From Acidovorax defluvii (lineage in GTDB: Bacteria; Pseudomonadota; Gammaproteobacteria; Burkholderiales; Burkholderiaceae_C), in the NCBI GenBank assembly GCA_003268905.1, contig QLTU01000026.1:1-47770 (forward strand): a stretch of DNA of 47,770 nt, read 5' to 3'. A program made the position numbers and the translations under genes. Shown here piece by piece: positions 17,694-27,202 of the stretch (position 1 is its first letter; every line of letters starts with the position of its first letter). The notes under the pieces were generated by a model. It was not told the origin of the DNA and searched no databases. It saw only the letters and a program-made list of their open reading frames with translations.

Positions 17694-20233
17694 ATGGTGT
17701 GGGCACAACGCGCATTCGTCGCACTGGTAGCAGGGGCCTTGCTGGCGGGGGGCGGCATGGCCGTGTATGTGCAGCGTGCTTTTCCGGCGCTGGATGGGCG
17801 CTTGGCGGTACAAGGGTTGCGCCATGGCGTCAGCGTGCAGCGCGATTCAGCCGATGTCACGCACATCCAGGCGCAGTCTGCGCAGGATGCGTGGTTTGCC
17901 ATGGGTTACGTGCACGCGCAAGAGCGCACCTGGCAGCTCGAATTCAACCGCCGGGTCCTGCATGGCGAGTTGTCCGAAGTTTTTGGCCCTGCCACGCTGG
18001 AGACCGACAAGCTCATGCGTGCGCTCGACATCATGGGCCACGCACGCCGGCAATATGCCGGGCTGCCCGCCCACGCCCGCGAGGCGCTGCAGGTCTACAG
18101 CCAGGGCATTCATGCCTTCCACAAAAACCTGCCGCAGGCATTGCCCCCCGAGTTTCATGTGCTGGGGGTAAAGCCCGGCGGCGCCACCGGTGCTGTCTGG
18201 CAGCCTGAAGACAGCGTGGGCTGGGCGTTGATGATGGCGCTGGACCTGGGCGGCAACTGGGGCAACGAGTTTGCCCGCCTGTCGGTGGCCAGAACGCTGG
18301 ACACCGGGCGCCTGTGGCAGCTGATGCCGCCCTATCCGGGCGAGCCCCCTGCGGCGTCGGCCGATCTGGCCAGTTTGTACCGGCAACTGGGCATCTACCG
18401 GGATGCCGCAACGCCAGCTAACCCCACCGACACCCTGGGCGGCAAGCCCGAGGCACAAGCGCCGCGCCGCAAGGGACCGGGGGCGTGTTTTCGCGCCAGG
18501 TCAGCCAGGGCATGCTGGCCTGGGCACAAGACCTCACCCGCAACGCCGGCACCTCTGAAGGCAAGGGCAGCAACAACTGGGTGCTGGCAGGTTCGCGCAC
18601 GGTCAGCGGCAAACCCTTGCTTGCCAACGACCCCCACCTGGGCCTGAGCGCGCCGGCCATCTGGTATTTTGCGCGGCTCAAGGCGCCGTCGGGCAGCGCT
18701 GCCGATGGCACCCCCATTGGTGCCCTGGATGTCATCGGCGCCACCTTGCCGGGGCTGCCCTTTGTGGTGCTGGGCCGCACCGACAGCGTGGCCTGGGGTT
18801 TCACCAACACCGGCCCGGATGTGCAAGACCTGTATCTGGAGCAGATCAACCCCGCCGACCCCGGCCAGTACCGCACGCCCGAGGGCTGGATGCCCTTTGC
18901 GCAGCGCACCGTGACCATTCGCGTCAAGGGGCAGCCCGATGTGGTGCTGCCGCTGCGCGCAACCCGCCATGGCCCGGTACTGAGCGACGTGCAAAAGCCG
19001 CACGCCGAGGTGCTGGACCTGCGCAAATATGTGCTGGCGCTGCGCTGGAGTGCGCTGGATGCCGACAACCAGACGGTGCTTGCCGGGCTGCAGACCAACC
19101 AGGCAAAGTCGGTGGATGCGCTGTTTGAGGCGCTGGAGCCCTACCACTCGCCCATGCAGAGCGTGGTGGCCGCCGATGTGCACGGCAGCATCCGCTTCAA
19201 GGCCATGGGCAAGGTGCCTTTGCGCCACGCGGACAATGACATTCGCGGCGTGGCGCCGTCGCCCGGCTGGGATGCGCGCTACGACTGGCAAGGCTGGTTG
19301 CCCTCTGCCCAGGCGCCCCAGGACGATGGCGGCAGGGGCTGGGTGGCCACCGCCAACCAGCGCGTCACTGCGCCCGACTACCCGCATTACCTCACGCAAG
19401 ACTGGGCGTTGCCATACCGTTTTGACCGCATTGCCCAGCTGATCGAGGCGACCCCCCGGCACGATGGGGCCAGCATGCAGGCCATCCAGGCCGATGTCTT
19501 GTCGCTGGCCACGCTGCGGTTGCTGCCCCATGTGCGCAAGGCCTCGCCACAGCATCCGCTGGCGGTACAAGTGCAGGCATTGCTGCACGATTTTGACGGC
19601 GTCATGGATGCCCACCGGGCCGCCCCGCTGGTGTTTGCCGTGTGGACGGACGAGCTGGCACGGGGCGTGATTGCCCCCCACATAGGGGAAGATCGCTTCA
19701 AGGCCACCTACGGCAAGCGTGACTACCGCGCCGCCCTGGAAGGAATTCTGGAGCGCGACGACGCCTGGTGGTGCCAGCCGCTGTCGTGTGCCGACCAGTC
19801 GGCAGCCGCGCTGGTGCGTGCACTGGATCGCCTGCAGGCCGACTATGGCCCCGACCCGGCTCGCTGGCGCTGGGGCGATGCCCATCCTGCGCTCAGCAGC
19901 CACCGCCCCTTCGGCAACGTGGCGCTGCTGGCACCTTACTTTGATGTCAACGTGCCTTCGCCCGGCGATGCCTACACGGTGAATGCGGGGCAATACAACG
20001 CGGGTGACGCCAGGGGCGCTTTCGTGAACCGCCATGCGGCTTCGCTGCGCGCGGTGTACGACCTGGCCGACCTGGAAAACTCACGCTTCATCTACCAGAC
20101 GGGCCAGAGCGGGCTGGTGTTCTCCCCACGCTACCGCGACATGCGTGCCACTTGGGCGCAGGCGGGTTACCGCAACCTGCAACGGCAGCCTGCACGCATG
20201 CAGCACGATTTGCGGCTGGTGCCCGCGCCATAG
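17694..20233 (+). pseudogene. Penicillin acylase family protein, reading frame broken by a one-base shift
   Basis: This gene for a periplasmic N-terminal-nucleophile amidohydrolase would encode about 845 residues. The first part (17694 to about 18480) has a signal or anchor segment (MVWAQRAFVALVAGALLAGG) and the alpha-chain features WFAMGYVHAQERTWQLEFNRR and VFGPATLE. The second part, in another frame (18482-20233), starts GVFSRQVSQGMLAWAQD and contains the beta-chain nucleophile Ser (codon 18569-18571) in KGSNNWVLAG, plus LLANDPHLGL and RHGPVL. A run of five G at 18479-18483 is where one base appears lost. Ribosome site TGAGGAG at 17678-17684. All key residues on both sides are intact, so a recent mutation, a phase-variable tract or a sequencing error are all possible. 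AHL- or penicillin-type amide substrates are known for the family. Confidence 0.85.
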
Positions 20234-20417
20234 CGTCTCTTACCTCGAAAAAAGGCAGGACGAGTACGTGAAAGGGTGCCCAGGCACAGCGCAGGCCAGC
20301 CAAGGGCGCAAATGGCGGCGGGACGGGCCTGGAGCGACCGGGGACGCCGCTCAGCACCGCCCTCGCGGCAACCCTGCCGGGTCAGCGTCTTGATCGTCTG
20401 AATATATGAAAAAAAAT

Positions 20418-20455
20418 GGCTCTAGCCCTTTATGGATAAGCGCTAGCAGCTATAA
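20418..20455 (+). repeat. Interspersed palindromic repeat, copy 3 (encodes the end of the L,D-transpeptidase)
   Basis: The bases GGCTCTAGCCCTTTATGG, then ATAAGCGCTAGCAGCTATAA, match the element. On the minus strand the repeat is read as ...IFIAASAYP and the TAA stop of the neighbouring gene. Confidence 0.8.
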
Positions 20456-21143
20456 ATATGGAAGCAAATGGTTCGGTGTCGGGCAGCACGTAGGCCACGC
20501 CGCTGGAGCGCCCAAACAAGGGATCGATCCACTGGTTGTAAAACGCCTCGGGCGCATTGATGCAGCCATAGCTGATCCGTTTGTCCTGCGCGCTGCGGCT
20601 GGCCAGGCGTTGCAGGCGCCGCTCGGAAGCGCTGACGCTGCGCACGCGGTGCAGCGAAACCGCCGATTCGTAGTCAATCCACACGATGTCTTCGCCGCGC
20701 AGGTTGCGGCCAGGCTCGGTCACAAAACGGCCGGCAGGGGTGGTGCGTTCTTCGGGGCGAACCTGGGCCAACGGGCGCTGGCCGATGCCGGGCACCGAAT
20801 GGTCGCCGCGCGCCGCACCCAGCAGCACCGGGGCAGAGCCCAGCCACCGCGCCTGTGCCGAAAAAACGTGGATGCGGGCGGCCAGTTTGTCTACCACCGC
20901 AAAGGGCAGGCCCTGGTTGTCGCCGGTGCCTTCGATCCAGCGCACCAGCTGGCGCACCAAAGGGCTGGTGCCAGCAGCAGGGTGGCCATCTGCGAGCGGC
21001 GTTGCGGGCAGGTTTGCCGACGCTGCGTGGCCTGCCGGGGCCATCACTGTGGCAATCCATGCACCTGCACCACACAGCAAGGTGCGGCGGTTCAGCGGCA
21101 GGGGATTCAGGGGTGGGCAAGAACGAGGCATAGCGCCTGCCAT
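20430..21143 (-). CDS. L,D-transpeptidase (YkuD) family protein, probably Tat- or Sec-exported
   Basis: This protein of about 237 residues carries an N-terminal LNRRTLLCGAGAWIATVMAPAGHA, a hydrophobic signal with a twin arginine. The mature part has FAVVDKLAARIHVFSAQARWLG, TTPAGRF and the catalytic cysteine in RISYGCINAPEAFYNQW. The family usually has S-H-G-C-(I/V)-(R/N); here Tyr replaces His just before GC. YkuD enzymes make 3-3 murein cross-links or attach lipoproteins. I start at ATG 21143; 21131 is equally possible, and longer frames upstream look non-coding. The last nine residues and stop come from repeat copy 3, so the natural C-terminus may have been changed by the insertion. Confidence 0.8.
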   Translation of the reverse strand: MAGAMPRSCPPLNPLPLNRRTLLCGAGAWIATVMAPAGHAASANLPATPLADGHPAAGTSPLVRQLVRWIEGTGDNQGLPFAVVDKLAARIHVFSAQARWLGSAPVLLGAARGDHSVPGIGQRPLAQVRPEERTTPAGRFVTEPGRNLRGEDIVWIDYESAVSLHRVRSVSASERRLQRLASRSAQDKRISYGCINAPEAFYNQWIDPLFGRSSGVAYVLPDTEPFASIFIAASAYP

Positions 21144-21316
21144 CGTATCGTCTTGGTGCGCGCCGATGGCTGCCATCGCGGTGAAATCATTCCATCTGTG
21201 CGGGGTGTGTGCACAAAATGCACCCTGGCCAAGGGTGATCCGCAGAGTCGTGAGGCGTGTGAAGATTTTCTCGCTGCAATTGTTTTCTTTGCAGATGAAA
21301 AAATGAGCCAAAACAG

Positions 21317-21356
21317 GCTTGAGCCCTTATTCTGTAAGCGCTGGTAGCTATCAAAA
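21317..21356 (+). repeat. Interspersed palindromic repeat, copy 4
   Basis: The sequence GGCTTGAGCCCTTATTCTG, then TAAGCGCTGGTAGCTATC, matches the element. It sits just after the terminator of the acyl-CoA dehydrogenase gene and upstream of the L,D-transpeptidase gene, in non-coding DNA. Confidence 0.75.
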
Positions 21357-21359
21357 TAA

Positions 21360-21400
21360 GAAAACCCGCCCAGGGCTGCCGAGGCAACCCGAAGGCGGGG
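21360..21400 (-). terminator. Rho-independent terminator of the acyl-CoA dehydrogenase operon
   Basis: On the minus strand CCCGCC (21399-21394 region) pairs with GGCGGG (21370-21365) around an inner GC stem, followed by TTTTCTTATTTT. It lies about 90 bases after the stop at 21487. Confidence 0.75.
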
Positions 21401-21486
21401 AGGGGTGGCAAGCGGGCCTTGCCAATACCGGTGTGCGTGGCACCCGCCAGCGCCCAGCGGTGTTGTCAGCCAGCAGCCGCGGGCGA

Positions 21487-22731
21487 TCAGGGCTTTGGCG
21501 GTGCGTACTTGCCCAGTTCCATCTTGGCGATGGAGTTGCGGTGCACTTCGTCCGGGCCATCGGCAAAGCGCAGTGTGCGTGCCTGGGCGTAGGTAAAGGC
21601 GAGCGGGAAGTCGTCACTCACGCCGCCGCCGCCGTGCGCCTGCATGGCCCAGTCGATCACGTCGCAGGCCATGGTGGGTGCCACCACCTTGATCATGGCG
21701 ATTTCGGTGCGTGCGACCTTGTTTCCGGCGGTGTCCATCAGCCACGCGGCCTTGAGCGTGAGCAGGCGGGCCATGTCGATCTTGCAGCGCGCCTCGGCAA
21801 TGCGCTCTTGCGTCACGCCTTGCTGCGCCACGGTCTTGCCAAAGGCCACGCGCGCCATGGAGCGCTTGCACATGAGTTCCAGTGCGCGCTCTGCCAGGCC
21901 GATCAGGCGCATGCAGTGGTGGATGCGTCCGGGGCCAAGGCGCCCTTGTGCGATTTCGAAGCCACGGCCTTCGCCCAGCAGGATGTTGGAGGCTGGAACG
22001 CGCACGTTCTCGAACAGCACCTCGGCATGTCCGTGCGGTGCGTCGTCGTAGCCGAACACATTGAGTGCACGCACGATCTTCACGCCGGGTGTGTTGGCGG
22101 GCACGAGGATCATGCTTTGCTGCGAGTGGCGTGGGGCGTCCGGGTCGGTCTTGCCCATGGTGATGAACACCGAGCAGCGCGGGTCCATGGCACCCGATGT
22201 CCACCATTTGCGGCCGTTGATGACGTATTCGTCCCCCTGGCGCTCGATGCGGGTGGCGATGTTGGTGGCATCGCTCGAAGCCACGTCGGGTTCGGTCATG
22301 GCGAAGGCGGAGCGGATCTTGCCCTCGAGCAGCGGCTTGAGCCAGCGGGCCTTGTTTTCTGCGTCACCGTAGCGGGCGATGGTCTCCATGTTGCCGGTGT
22401 CGGGGGCCGAGCAGTTGAACACTTCGCTGGACCACAGCACGCGGCCCATGATTTCGGCCAGGGGGGCGTATTCCTGGTTGGTCAGGCCCGCGCCGTGGTA
22501 ACCCGAGGCCTCGGCTGTGTCCACCGGCAGGAACAGGTTCCACAGCCCGGCGGCCTGGGCCTTGAGCTTGAGGTTTTCGATGGTCTGCAGCGGCGTCCAG
22601 CGCTTGCCCACGGCCGTGTTGGCGGCCAGCTCGGCGGCGTAGGCTGCCTCGGCCGGGTAGATGTGGTCGTCCATGAACTGGAGCAGCTTGGCCTGCAGTT
22701 CCTTGGTCTTGGGGGAGTAGTCAAAGTCCAT
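21487..22731 (-). CDS. Acyl-CoA dehydrogenase (ACAD10/11-like)
   Basis: This 414-residue FAD enzyme introduces the alpha-beta double bond in acyl-CoA. It begins [26 protein letters not shown], has the flavin and substrate loop [28 protein letters not shown], and the conserved end [13 protein letters not shown] and [16 protein letters not shown]. It is followed upstream on the same strand by a phosphotransferase gene with a 33-base gap. This pairing is the bacterial equivalent of the eukaryotic ACAD10/ACAD11 fusion, in which a kinase-like domain phosphorylates 4-hydroxyacyl-CoA before dehydrogenation chemistry. The chain-length preference is unknown. Confidence 0.93.
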   Translation of the reverse strand: MDFDYSPKTKELQAKLLQFMDDHIYPAEAAYAAELAANTAVGKRWTPLQTIENLKLKAQAAGLWNLFLPVDTAEASGYHGAGLTNQEYAPLAEIMGRVLWSSEVFNCSAPDTGNMETIARYGDAENKARWLKPLLEGKIRSAFAMTEPDVASSDATNIATRIERQGDEYVINGRKWWTSGAMDPRCSVFITMGKTDPDAPRHSQQSMILVPANTPGVKIVRALNVFGYDDAPHGHAEVLFENVRVPASNILLGEGRGFEIAQGRLGPGRIHHCMRLIGLAERALELMCKRSMARVAFGKTVAQQGVTQERIAEARCKIDMARLLTLKAAWLMDTAGNKVARTEIAMIKVVAPTMACDVIDWAMQAHGGGGVSDDFPLAFTYAQARTLRFADGPDEVHRNSIAKMELGKYAPPKP

Positions 22732-22764
22732 GGGGGGTCTCCGTCAAAAAAATCGATCGTGGGT

Positions 22765-23850
22765 TTAGCTGCGCTGGGCGAACGACCAGGCCAGCTGGGC
22801 CATGGGGCGCGCCGTATCGCCCGAGGCCTTGGCCTGCGCGCTGGAGGCTGTGCCCGCCTCCACCCGCTTGGCGATGCCCTGCAGGATGGCGGCGATGCGG
22901 AACATGTTGTAGGCCATGTAGAAGTTCCAGTCGGCGCGCAGCGCCTCGGGCGTGGTGATGCCCGTGCGCTCGCAGTACAGGCGGATGTAGCTGTCCTCGT
23001 CGGGAATGCCCAGCGCCGCTAGGTCTTGGCCCGCGATACCCCGGCCCATCGCGGCAGGGATGTGCCAGCTCATGCAGTGGTAGCTGAAATCGGCCAGGGG
23101 ATGGCCCAGGGTGGACAGCTCCCAGTCGAGCACAGCAACCACGCGCGGCTCGGTCGGGTGGAACATGAGGTTGTCGAGCCGGTAGTCGCCATGCACGATG
23201 GAGACCTTGCTCTCATCGCGGGCGCTGGCGGGCATGTTGGCGGGCAGCCACTCCATGAGTCGGTCCATCTCTTCGATAGGCTGCGTGATGGAAGCCACAT
23301 ATTGTTTGCTCCAGCGTCCGATCTGGCGGTCAAAGTAGTTGCCGGGCTTGCCATAGCTTGCCAGGCCCCTGTCGGCAAACTTCACCGAGTGCAGGGCCGC
23401 AATCACGCGGTTCATTTCGTTGTAGATGGCGCCGCGCTCTGTCGGCGTCATGCCGGGCAGGGACTGGTCCCACAGCACACGGCCCTGCATGCACTCCATC
23501 ACATAAAACGCGCGGCCAATCACCGATTCGTCTTCGCACAGCACATGCATGCGTGGCACTGGCACATCGGTGCCATACAGGCCGCTCATCACCGCAAACT
23601 CGCGCTCGATGGCATGGGCCGATGGCAGCAGCTTGGCCACAGGGCCGGGCTTGGCGCGCATCACATAGCTGGCGCCGGGGGTGATGAGCTTGTAGGTGGG
23701 GTTGGATTGCCCACCCTTGAACATCTCGACCGTCATGGGGCCGGTAAAGCCCTCCATGTTGCGGGTGAGCCATGCGGTCAGGGTGTCAATGTCGAATGCA
23801 TGCTGCTCCGAGACCGGGCGCGTGCCAACGAAGTGATCAAAGTTGCTCAT
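22765..23850 (-). CDS. Aminoglycoside-phosphotransferase-fold kinase of the ACAD10/11 type
   Basis: This is a 361-residue soluble kinase-like protein with the APH fold: ATP lysine in SYVMRAKPG, catalytic loop VHGDYRLDNLMF (HGDxxxxN) and metal-binding VLDWELSTLGHPLADF. The start at 23850 begins MSNFDHFVGTRPVSEQH; a longer frame upstream overlaps the spacer. It is almost certainly co-transcribed with the acyl-CoA dehydrogenase. Work on ACAD10/11 shows that the kinase domain phosphorylates 4-hydroxyacyl-CoA, so this protein is more likely a hydroxy-acid catabolism enzyme than an antibiotic resistance factor. That is inference from neighbour and family. Confidence 0.88.
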   Translation of the reverse strand: MSNFDHFVGTRPVSEQHAFDIDTLTAWLTRNMEGFTGPMTVEMFKGGQSNPTYKLITPGASYVMRAKPGPVAKLLPSAHAIEREFAVMSGLYGTDVPVPRMHVLCEDESVIGRAFYVMECMQGRVLWDQSLPGMTPTERGAIYNEMNRVIAALHSVKFADRGLASYGKPGNYFDRQIGRWSKQYVASITQPIEEMDRLMEWLPANMPASARDESKVSIVHGDYRLDNLMFHPTEPRVVAVLDWELSTLGHPLADFSYHCMSWHIPAAMGRGIAGQDLAALGIPDEDSYIRLYCERTGITTPEALRADWNFYMAYNMFRIAAILQGIAKRVEAGTASSAQAKASGDTARPMAQLAWSFAQRS

Positions 23851-23940
23851 AGTTCCAAAAGGTAGTCGCACTGAGAGGGCGTGGTTGCCGCACCGCAGGC
23901 GCAAGAAAATGGGGCCTGCAGCAGCCCAGGGGCGCTGTGC

Positions 23941-24660
23941 TCAGGCGTCGGCTTCGGCTATCCGCATCAGCGCCTGGCGGTCGCGCACCACCAGGCCGCC
24001 CGGCTCGATGCGGATGGCATCTTCGCGCTCCATGGCCTTGAGTTCCTGGTTGACCCGCTGGCGCGATGCACCCAGCAGTTGCGCCAGTTCTTCCTGTGCC
24101 AGCTGCAGGCCAATGCGCATTTCGCTGCCGTCCGACAGGCTGGGAATGCCGTAGCTGCGCACCAGGTGTACCAGCTGCTTGGCCAGGCGTGCGCGCAGGG
24201 GCAGGGTGTTGAGGTCTTCGACCAGGCCGTAGAGTTGCCGGATGCGCCGCGCGTGCAGGCGCAGCATGGCTTCGTAGAACTCGGTGTGCGCCGCAAGAAT
24301 TTTCTTGAAGTCGGCCTTGGCCACGCACAGGATGGTGGTGTCGCCATGTGCATAGGCGTCGTGCGTGCGCCGGTCGCCGTCGAAAATGGCCACGTCGCCG
24401 AACCAGATGCCCGGCTCCACATAGGTCAGCGTGATCTGCTTGCCGGAGATGGAGGTGGAGCTCACCCGCACCGCACCGCACGCGCAGGCAATCCACTCCT
24501 CGGGCGGGTCGCCGCGGGCGGCTATGAGGCCGCCATCCTTGAAGCGTTTGACGCAGGCACATCGCAGGATGTCGTGTCGAAGGGATGGTGAGAGGGATGA
24601 AAACCAGCGACCTGAATTGATCGCTTCACGTTCTTCGATAGTAAGAATCGGGTCGTCCAT
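23941..24660 (-). CDS. Crp/Fnr-family transcriptional regulator with two CxC cysteine pairs
   Basis: This 239-residue regulator has a cyclic-nucleotide-binding-type beta barrel (ITLTYVEPGIWFGDVAIFDGDRRTHDAYA), a long dimer helix and a C-terminal winged helix AQEELAQLLGASRQRVNQELKAME. Four cysteines fall in two CAC motifs, C34/C36 and C59/C61. This differs from the N-terminal cluster of FNR, but suggests that a metal or thiol redox signal is possible. It lies 90 bases upstream, on the same strand, of the phosphotransferase-dehydrogenase pair, so it may control that operon. No signal ligand can be assigned. Confidence 0.9.
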   Translation of the reverse strand: MDDPILTIEEREAINSGRWFSSLSPSLRHDILRCACVKRFKDGGLIAARGDPPEEWIACACGAVRVSSTSISGKQITLTYVEPGIWFGDVAIFDGDRRTHDAYAHGDTTILCVAKADFKKILAAHTEFYEAMLRLHARRIRQLYGLVEDLNTLPLRARLAKQLVHLVRSYGIPSLSDGSEMRIGLQLAQEELAQLLGASRQRVNQELKAMEREDAIRIEPGGLVVRDRQALMRIAEADA

Positions 24661-24758
24661 GGCCTGTCTTTTGTGTGACTTGAAACAGAACCATTGTCGC
24701 GTGAGGGACGGTCACTTACTGTCAGGGTTGTCACCTGCGTGTCTGCTGCCTTTGCCCA

Positions 24759-24795
24759 AAGCAAAACCCCCGAAACCTTGTGGGGCGCCGGGGGT
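24759..24795 (-). terminator. Rho-independent terminator after the enoyl-CoA hydratase gene
   Basis: ACCCCCG (24795-24789 read on the minus strand) pairs with CGGGGGT (24772-24766), followed by TTTTGCTTTGG. Distance to the stop at 24822 is about 27 bases. Confidence 0.8.
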
Positions 24796-24821
24796 GGGTG
24801 GGTGGGTGGTGAAGTGGGTGG

Positions 24822-25601
24822 CTATTCGTATCGCGGGGTGTGCTTGTCCAGAAATGCCGCAATGCCCGCACCGGCATTGGCGTGGTGCAGATTTTTGACA
24901 AAGTGGTCCCGTTCGCTTGCCAGGTGTGCGGACAGGGTGTTGCGGGGCGCATCGCCGACCAGTTCCTTGATGCTGGCCAGCACGTTGGGCGCCCGCGCAT
25001 TGAGCTGCTCTGCCAGCGCCAGCGCGGTCGTCAAGGCACTGCCGGGCTCGGTCACGCGGTTGACGATGCCCAGGTCGTGCAGGCGCTGGGCAGTCAACCG
25101 GTCGCCGCACATGAGGATATCGGTGGCCAGCTGGCGCGGCAGCGCCTGCGACAGGCTCCAGCTGGCGCCGCCATCGGGCGACAGGGCCACGTTGCTGTAG
25201 GCCATCACAAACACCGCATTGCGGGCCGCCACCACCAGGTCGCAAGCCAGTGCCAGCGAAAAGCCGGCGCCTGCCGCAGCGCCTTCGACTGCTGCAATCA
25301 CCGGCTTGGGAAAAGTACGAATGGTCTCGATCCAGCTGTGCAGGCCTTCGATGCTTTGCGCCTGCACCTGCGGGTCGGCCTGGCGGCTGGCTTGCAGACG
25401 CAGCAGGTTGCCTCCTGAGCAAAACACGCCTGCGGCCCCGGTGATGACAACACTGCGCACCTCGGCGCTGCTCTCGGCCACGTTGAGTGCCTCGATGCCG
25501 GCGGCATACATGGCGGGGTCAATGGCGTTGCGCAGCTCCGGGTTGCTGAGCGTCAGAACCAGGGTCTGGCCCTCGCGGGCGGCTTGAAGTTGTGCGGGCA
25601 T
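24822..25601 (-). CDS. Enoyl-CoA hydratase/isomerase family protein
   Basis: This is a 259-residue crotonase-fold enzyme. It has the two oxyanion-hole regions, FCSGGNLLRLQ and AVEGAAAGAGFSLALACDLVVAA, and NVALSPDGGASWSL in the position of the catalytic acid region. The Asp in SPDGG, where many hydratases have Glu, is more like the isomerase or PaaG side of the family. The ATG at 25601 starts MPAQLQAAREGQTLVLTL. It is 33 bases downstream of the hydroxyacyl-CoA dehydrogenase stop on the same strand, so the two are an operon. The pathway could be beta-oxidation or aromatic-acid (phenylacetate-like) degradation. Confidence 0.9.
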   Translation of the reverse strand: MPAQLQAAREGQTLVLTLSNPELRNAIDPAMYAAGIEALNVAESSAEVRSVVITGAAGVFCSGGNLLRLQASRQADPQVQAQSIEGLHSWIETIRTFPKPVIAAVEGAAAGAGFSLALACDLVVAARNAVFVMAYSNVALSPDGGASWSLSQALPRQLATDILMCGDRLTAQRLHDLGIVNRVTEPGSALTTALALAEQLNARAPNVLASIKELVGDAPRNTLSAHLASERDHFVKNLHHANAGAGIAAFLDKHTPRYE

Positions 25602-25634
25602 GGGGGTTTGCAGGCGGTGGGGTTGGCTACGTAG

Positions 25635-27158
25635 TCAATGCTCTTCAACGTGCGCCAGGCTCAGGCCGATGGCCCCGCGCCGGCGCAACCAGGGGCTGGG
25701 GCGATACCGCGTGTCGCCATACACCGTTTGCATGTTGAACAGCACTTCGAGGATGTTGGTGGGGCCCCAGCGGTCGCCCATGGCCAGTGGTCCGAGTGGG
25801 TAGCCAAGCCCCAGCGTGACAGCGGTTTCCAGGTCACGCGGGCTGCAGATCTGCTGCTGGCAGATGTCGCTGGCAATGTTCACGATGGCGGCCACCACGC
25901 GCTGGGTGACAAAGCCACCGCTGTCCCGGATCACGCTAACGGCCTTGCCGTCGCGGGCAAAAAGGGCGTGTGCAGCGTCCCGAATATCCACGCGCGTGGC
26001 CGGATTGGTGGCCAGCACGCGCCGCCGGGTGGCAGCATCGTCAATGAGCATGTCGATGCCGATGGTGCGGGCGGGATCGAGCCGTTCCACGACCGCGACG
26101 GTGGTGATGTCAAAGCCCAGCGGTGCCACCACCGAGATGGCAGTCTGCGACGGTGATGCGCCTGTTTCGATGGTGGCGCCCAGGTCCTTGAGCAGTTGGT
26201 AGAGCTCGGCGCGGCGCGCCGCGCGTGTGGAAACCCACACCGGCGGAATGCTGGCCACTTCGGGCACAGCGGGTTCGGCAGGTACCTGCGCCACGCCGTT
26301 TTCGTAGCGATAAAACCCTTCGCCCACCTTCTTGCCGAGTATTCCGCCCGCCAGACGCTGCGCAGTGATCACGCTGGGGCGAAAGCGCGGTTCTTCGTAA
26401 TACTGGTGGTAGATCGACTCCATCACGGGGTGGGAGACATCCAGGGCCGTTAAATCCATGAGTTCGAACGGCCCCAGCTTGAAGCCCACCTGGTCGCGCA
26501 GGATGCGGTCGATGGTGGCGAAATCGGCCACGCCTTCACCGACGATGCGCAGCGCTTCGGTGCCAAATCCACGCCCCGCATGGTTGACGATGAATCCTGG
26601 GGTGTCTTGCGCCTGCACCGGTGTGTGCCCCATCTGACGCGCATAGTGGGACAGTGACTCGCACACTGTGGGGGCTGTCTTGAGCCCGGCAATCACTTCC
26701 ACCACCTTCATCAGCGGCACGGGGTTGAAGAAGTGAAAGCCCGCCAGCCGTTCGGGCCGCCGCAATGTGGCCCCGATGGCGGTCACCGCCAGTGAGGATG
26801 TATTGGTGGCCAGCACGGCGTGTGGCCCCACCACGGCCTCCAGTTGGGCAAAAAGGGCCTGTTTGGCATCCAGACGCTCCACGATGGCTTCGATGACGAG
26901 GTCGCACGACGCCAGGTCGGCGATGGTGGCGACGGGCTCAAGCAGGTTGCCCCAGCCCTGGGCCTGTTCATCGGAAATGCGTCCTTTGTCTTGCAGGCGC
27001 TGCCATTGGGCCTGTATGCTGCCGCGCGCCGATGCTGCGGCGTCCGGTTGCATGTCGAGCAAGAGAACCCGACTGCCGGCCTGGGCCGCTATCTGTGCAA
27101 TGCCTCGGCCCATGGCGCCCGCGCCTACGATGCCCACGATGGGAAACTGATTTTTCAT
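25635..27158 (-). CDS. 3-hydroxyacyl-CoA dehydrogenase with duplicated C-terminal domain (PaaH/PaaC-like)
   Basis: This 507-residue NAD enzyme oxidises 3-hydroxyacyl-CoA. The Rossmann domain starts IVGIVGAGAMGRGIAQIAAQAG. The catalytic HxxNP is in AGFHFFNPVPLMKVVEVIAG. A first C-terminal domain (PGFIVNHAGRGFGTEALRIV ... LMDLTALDVSH) is followed after about residue 310 by a second, shorter one (GFVTQRVVAAIVNIASDI ... LGYPLGPLAMGDRWG). The 500-residue length is typical of the PaaH group used in phenylacetate degradation and of HbdA-like enzymes, not of the 280-residue FadB2 type. I use the ATG at 27158 (MKNQFPIVGIVG). It heads the operon with the enoyl-CoA hydratase. Confidence 0.92.
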   Translation of the reverse strand: MKNQFPIVGIVGAGAMGRGIAQIAAQAGSRVLLLDMQPDAAASARGSIQAQWQRLQDKGRISDEQAQGWGNLLEPVATIADLASCDLVIEAIVERLDAKQALFAQLEAVVGPHAVLATNTSSLAVTAIGATLRRPERLAGFHFFNPVPLMKVVEVIAGLKTAPTVCESLSHYARQMGHTPVQAQDTPGFIVNHAGRGFGTEALRIVGEGVADFATIDRILRDQVGFKLGPFELMDLTALDVSHPVMESIYHQYYEEPRFRPSVITAQRLAGGILGKKVGEGFYRYENGVAQVPAEPAVPEVASIPPVWVSTRAARRAELYQLLKDLGATIETGASPSQTAISVVAPLGFDITTVAVVERLDPARTIGIDMLIDDAATRRRVLATNPATRVDIRDAAHALFARDGKAVSVIRDSGGFVTQRVVAAIVNIASDICQQQICSPRDLETAVTLGLGYPLGPLAMGDRWGPTNILEVLFNMQTVYGDTRYRPSPWLRRRGAIGLSLAHVEEH

Positions 27159-27202
27159 GGCGGCATTATGGCGTTGGCGTTTAGTGACACTTGTGTGCAA
27201 AA

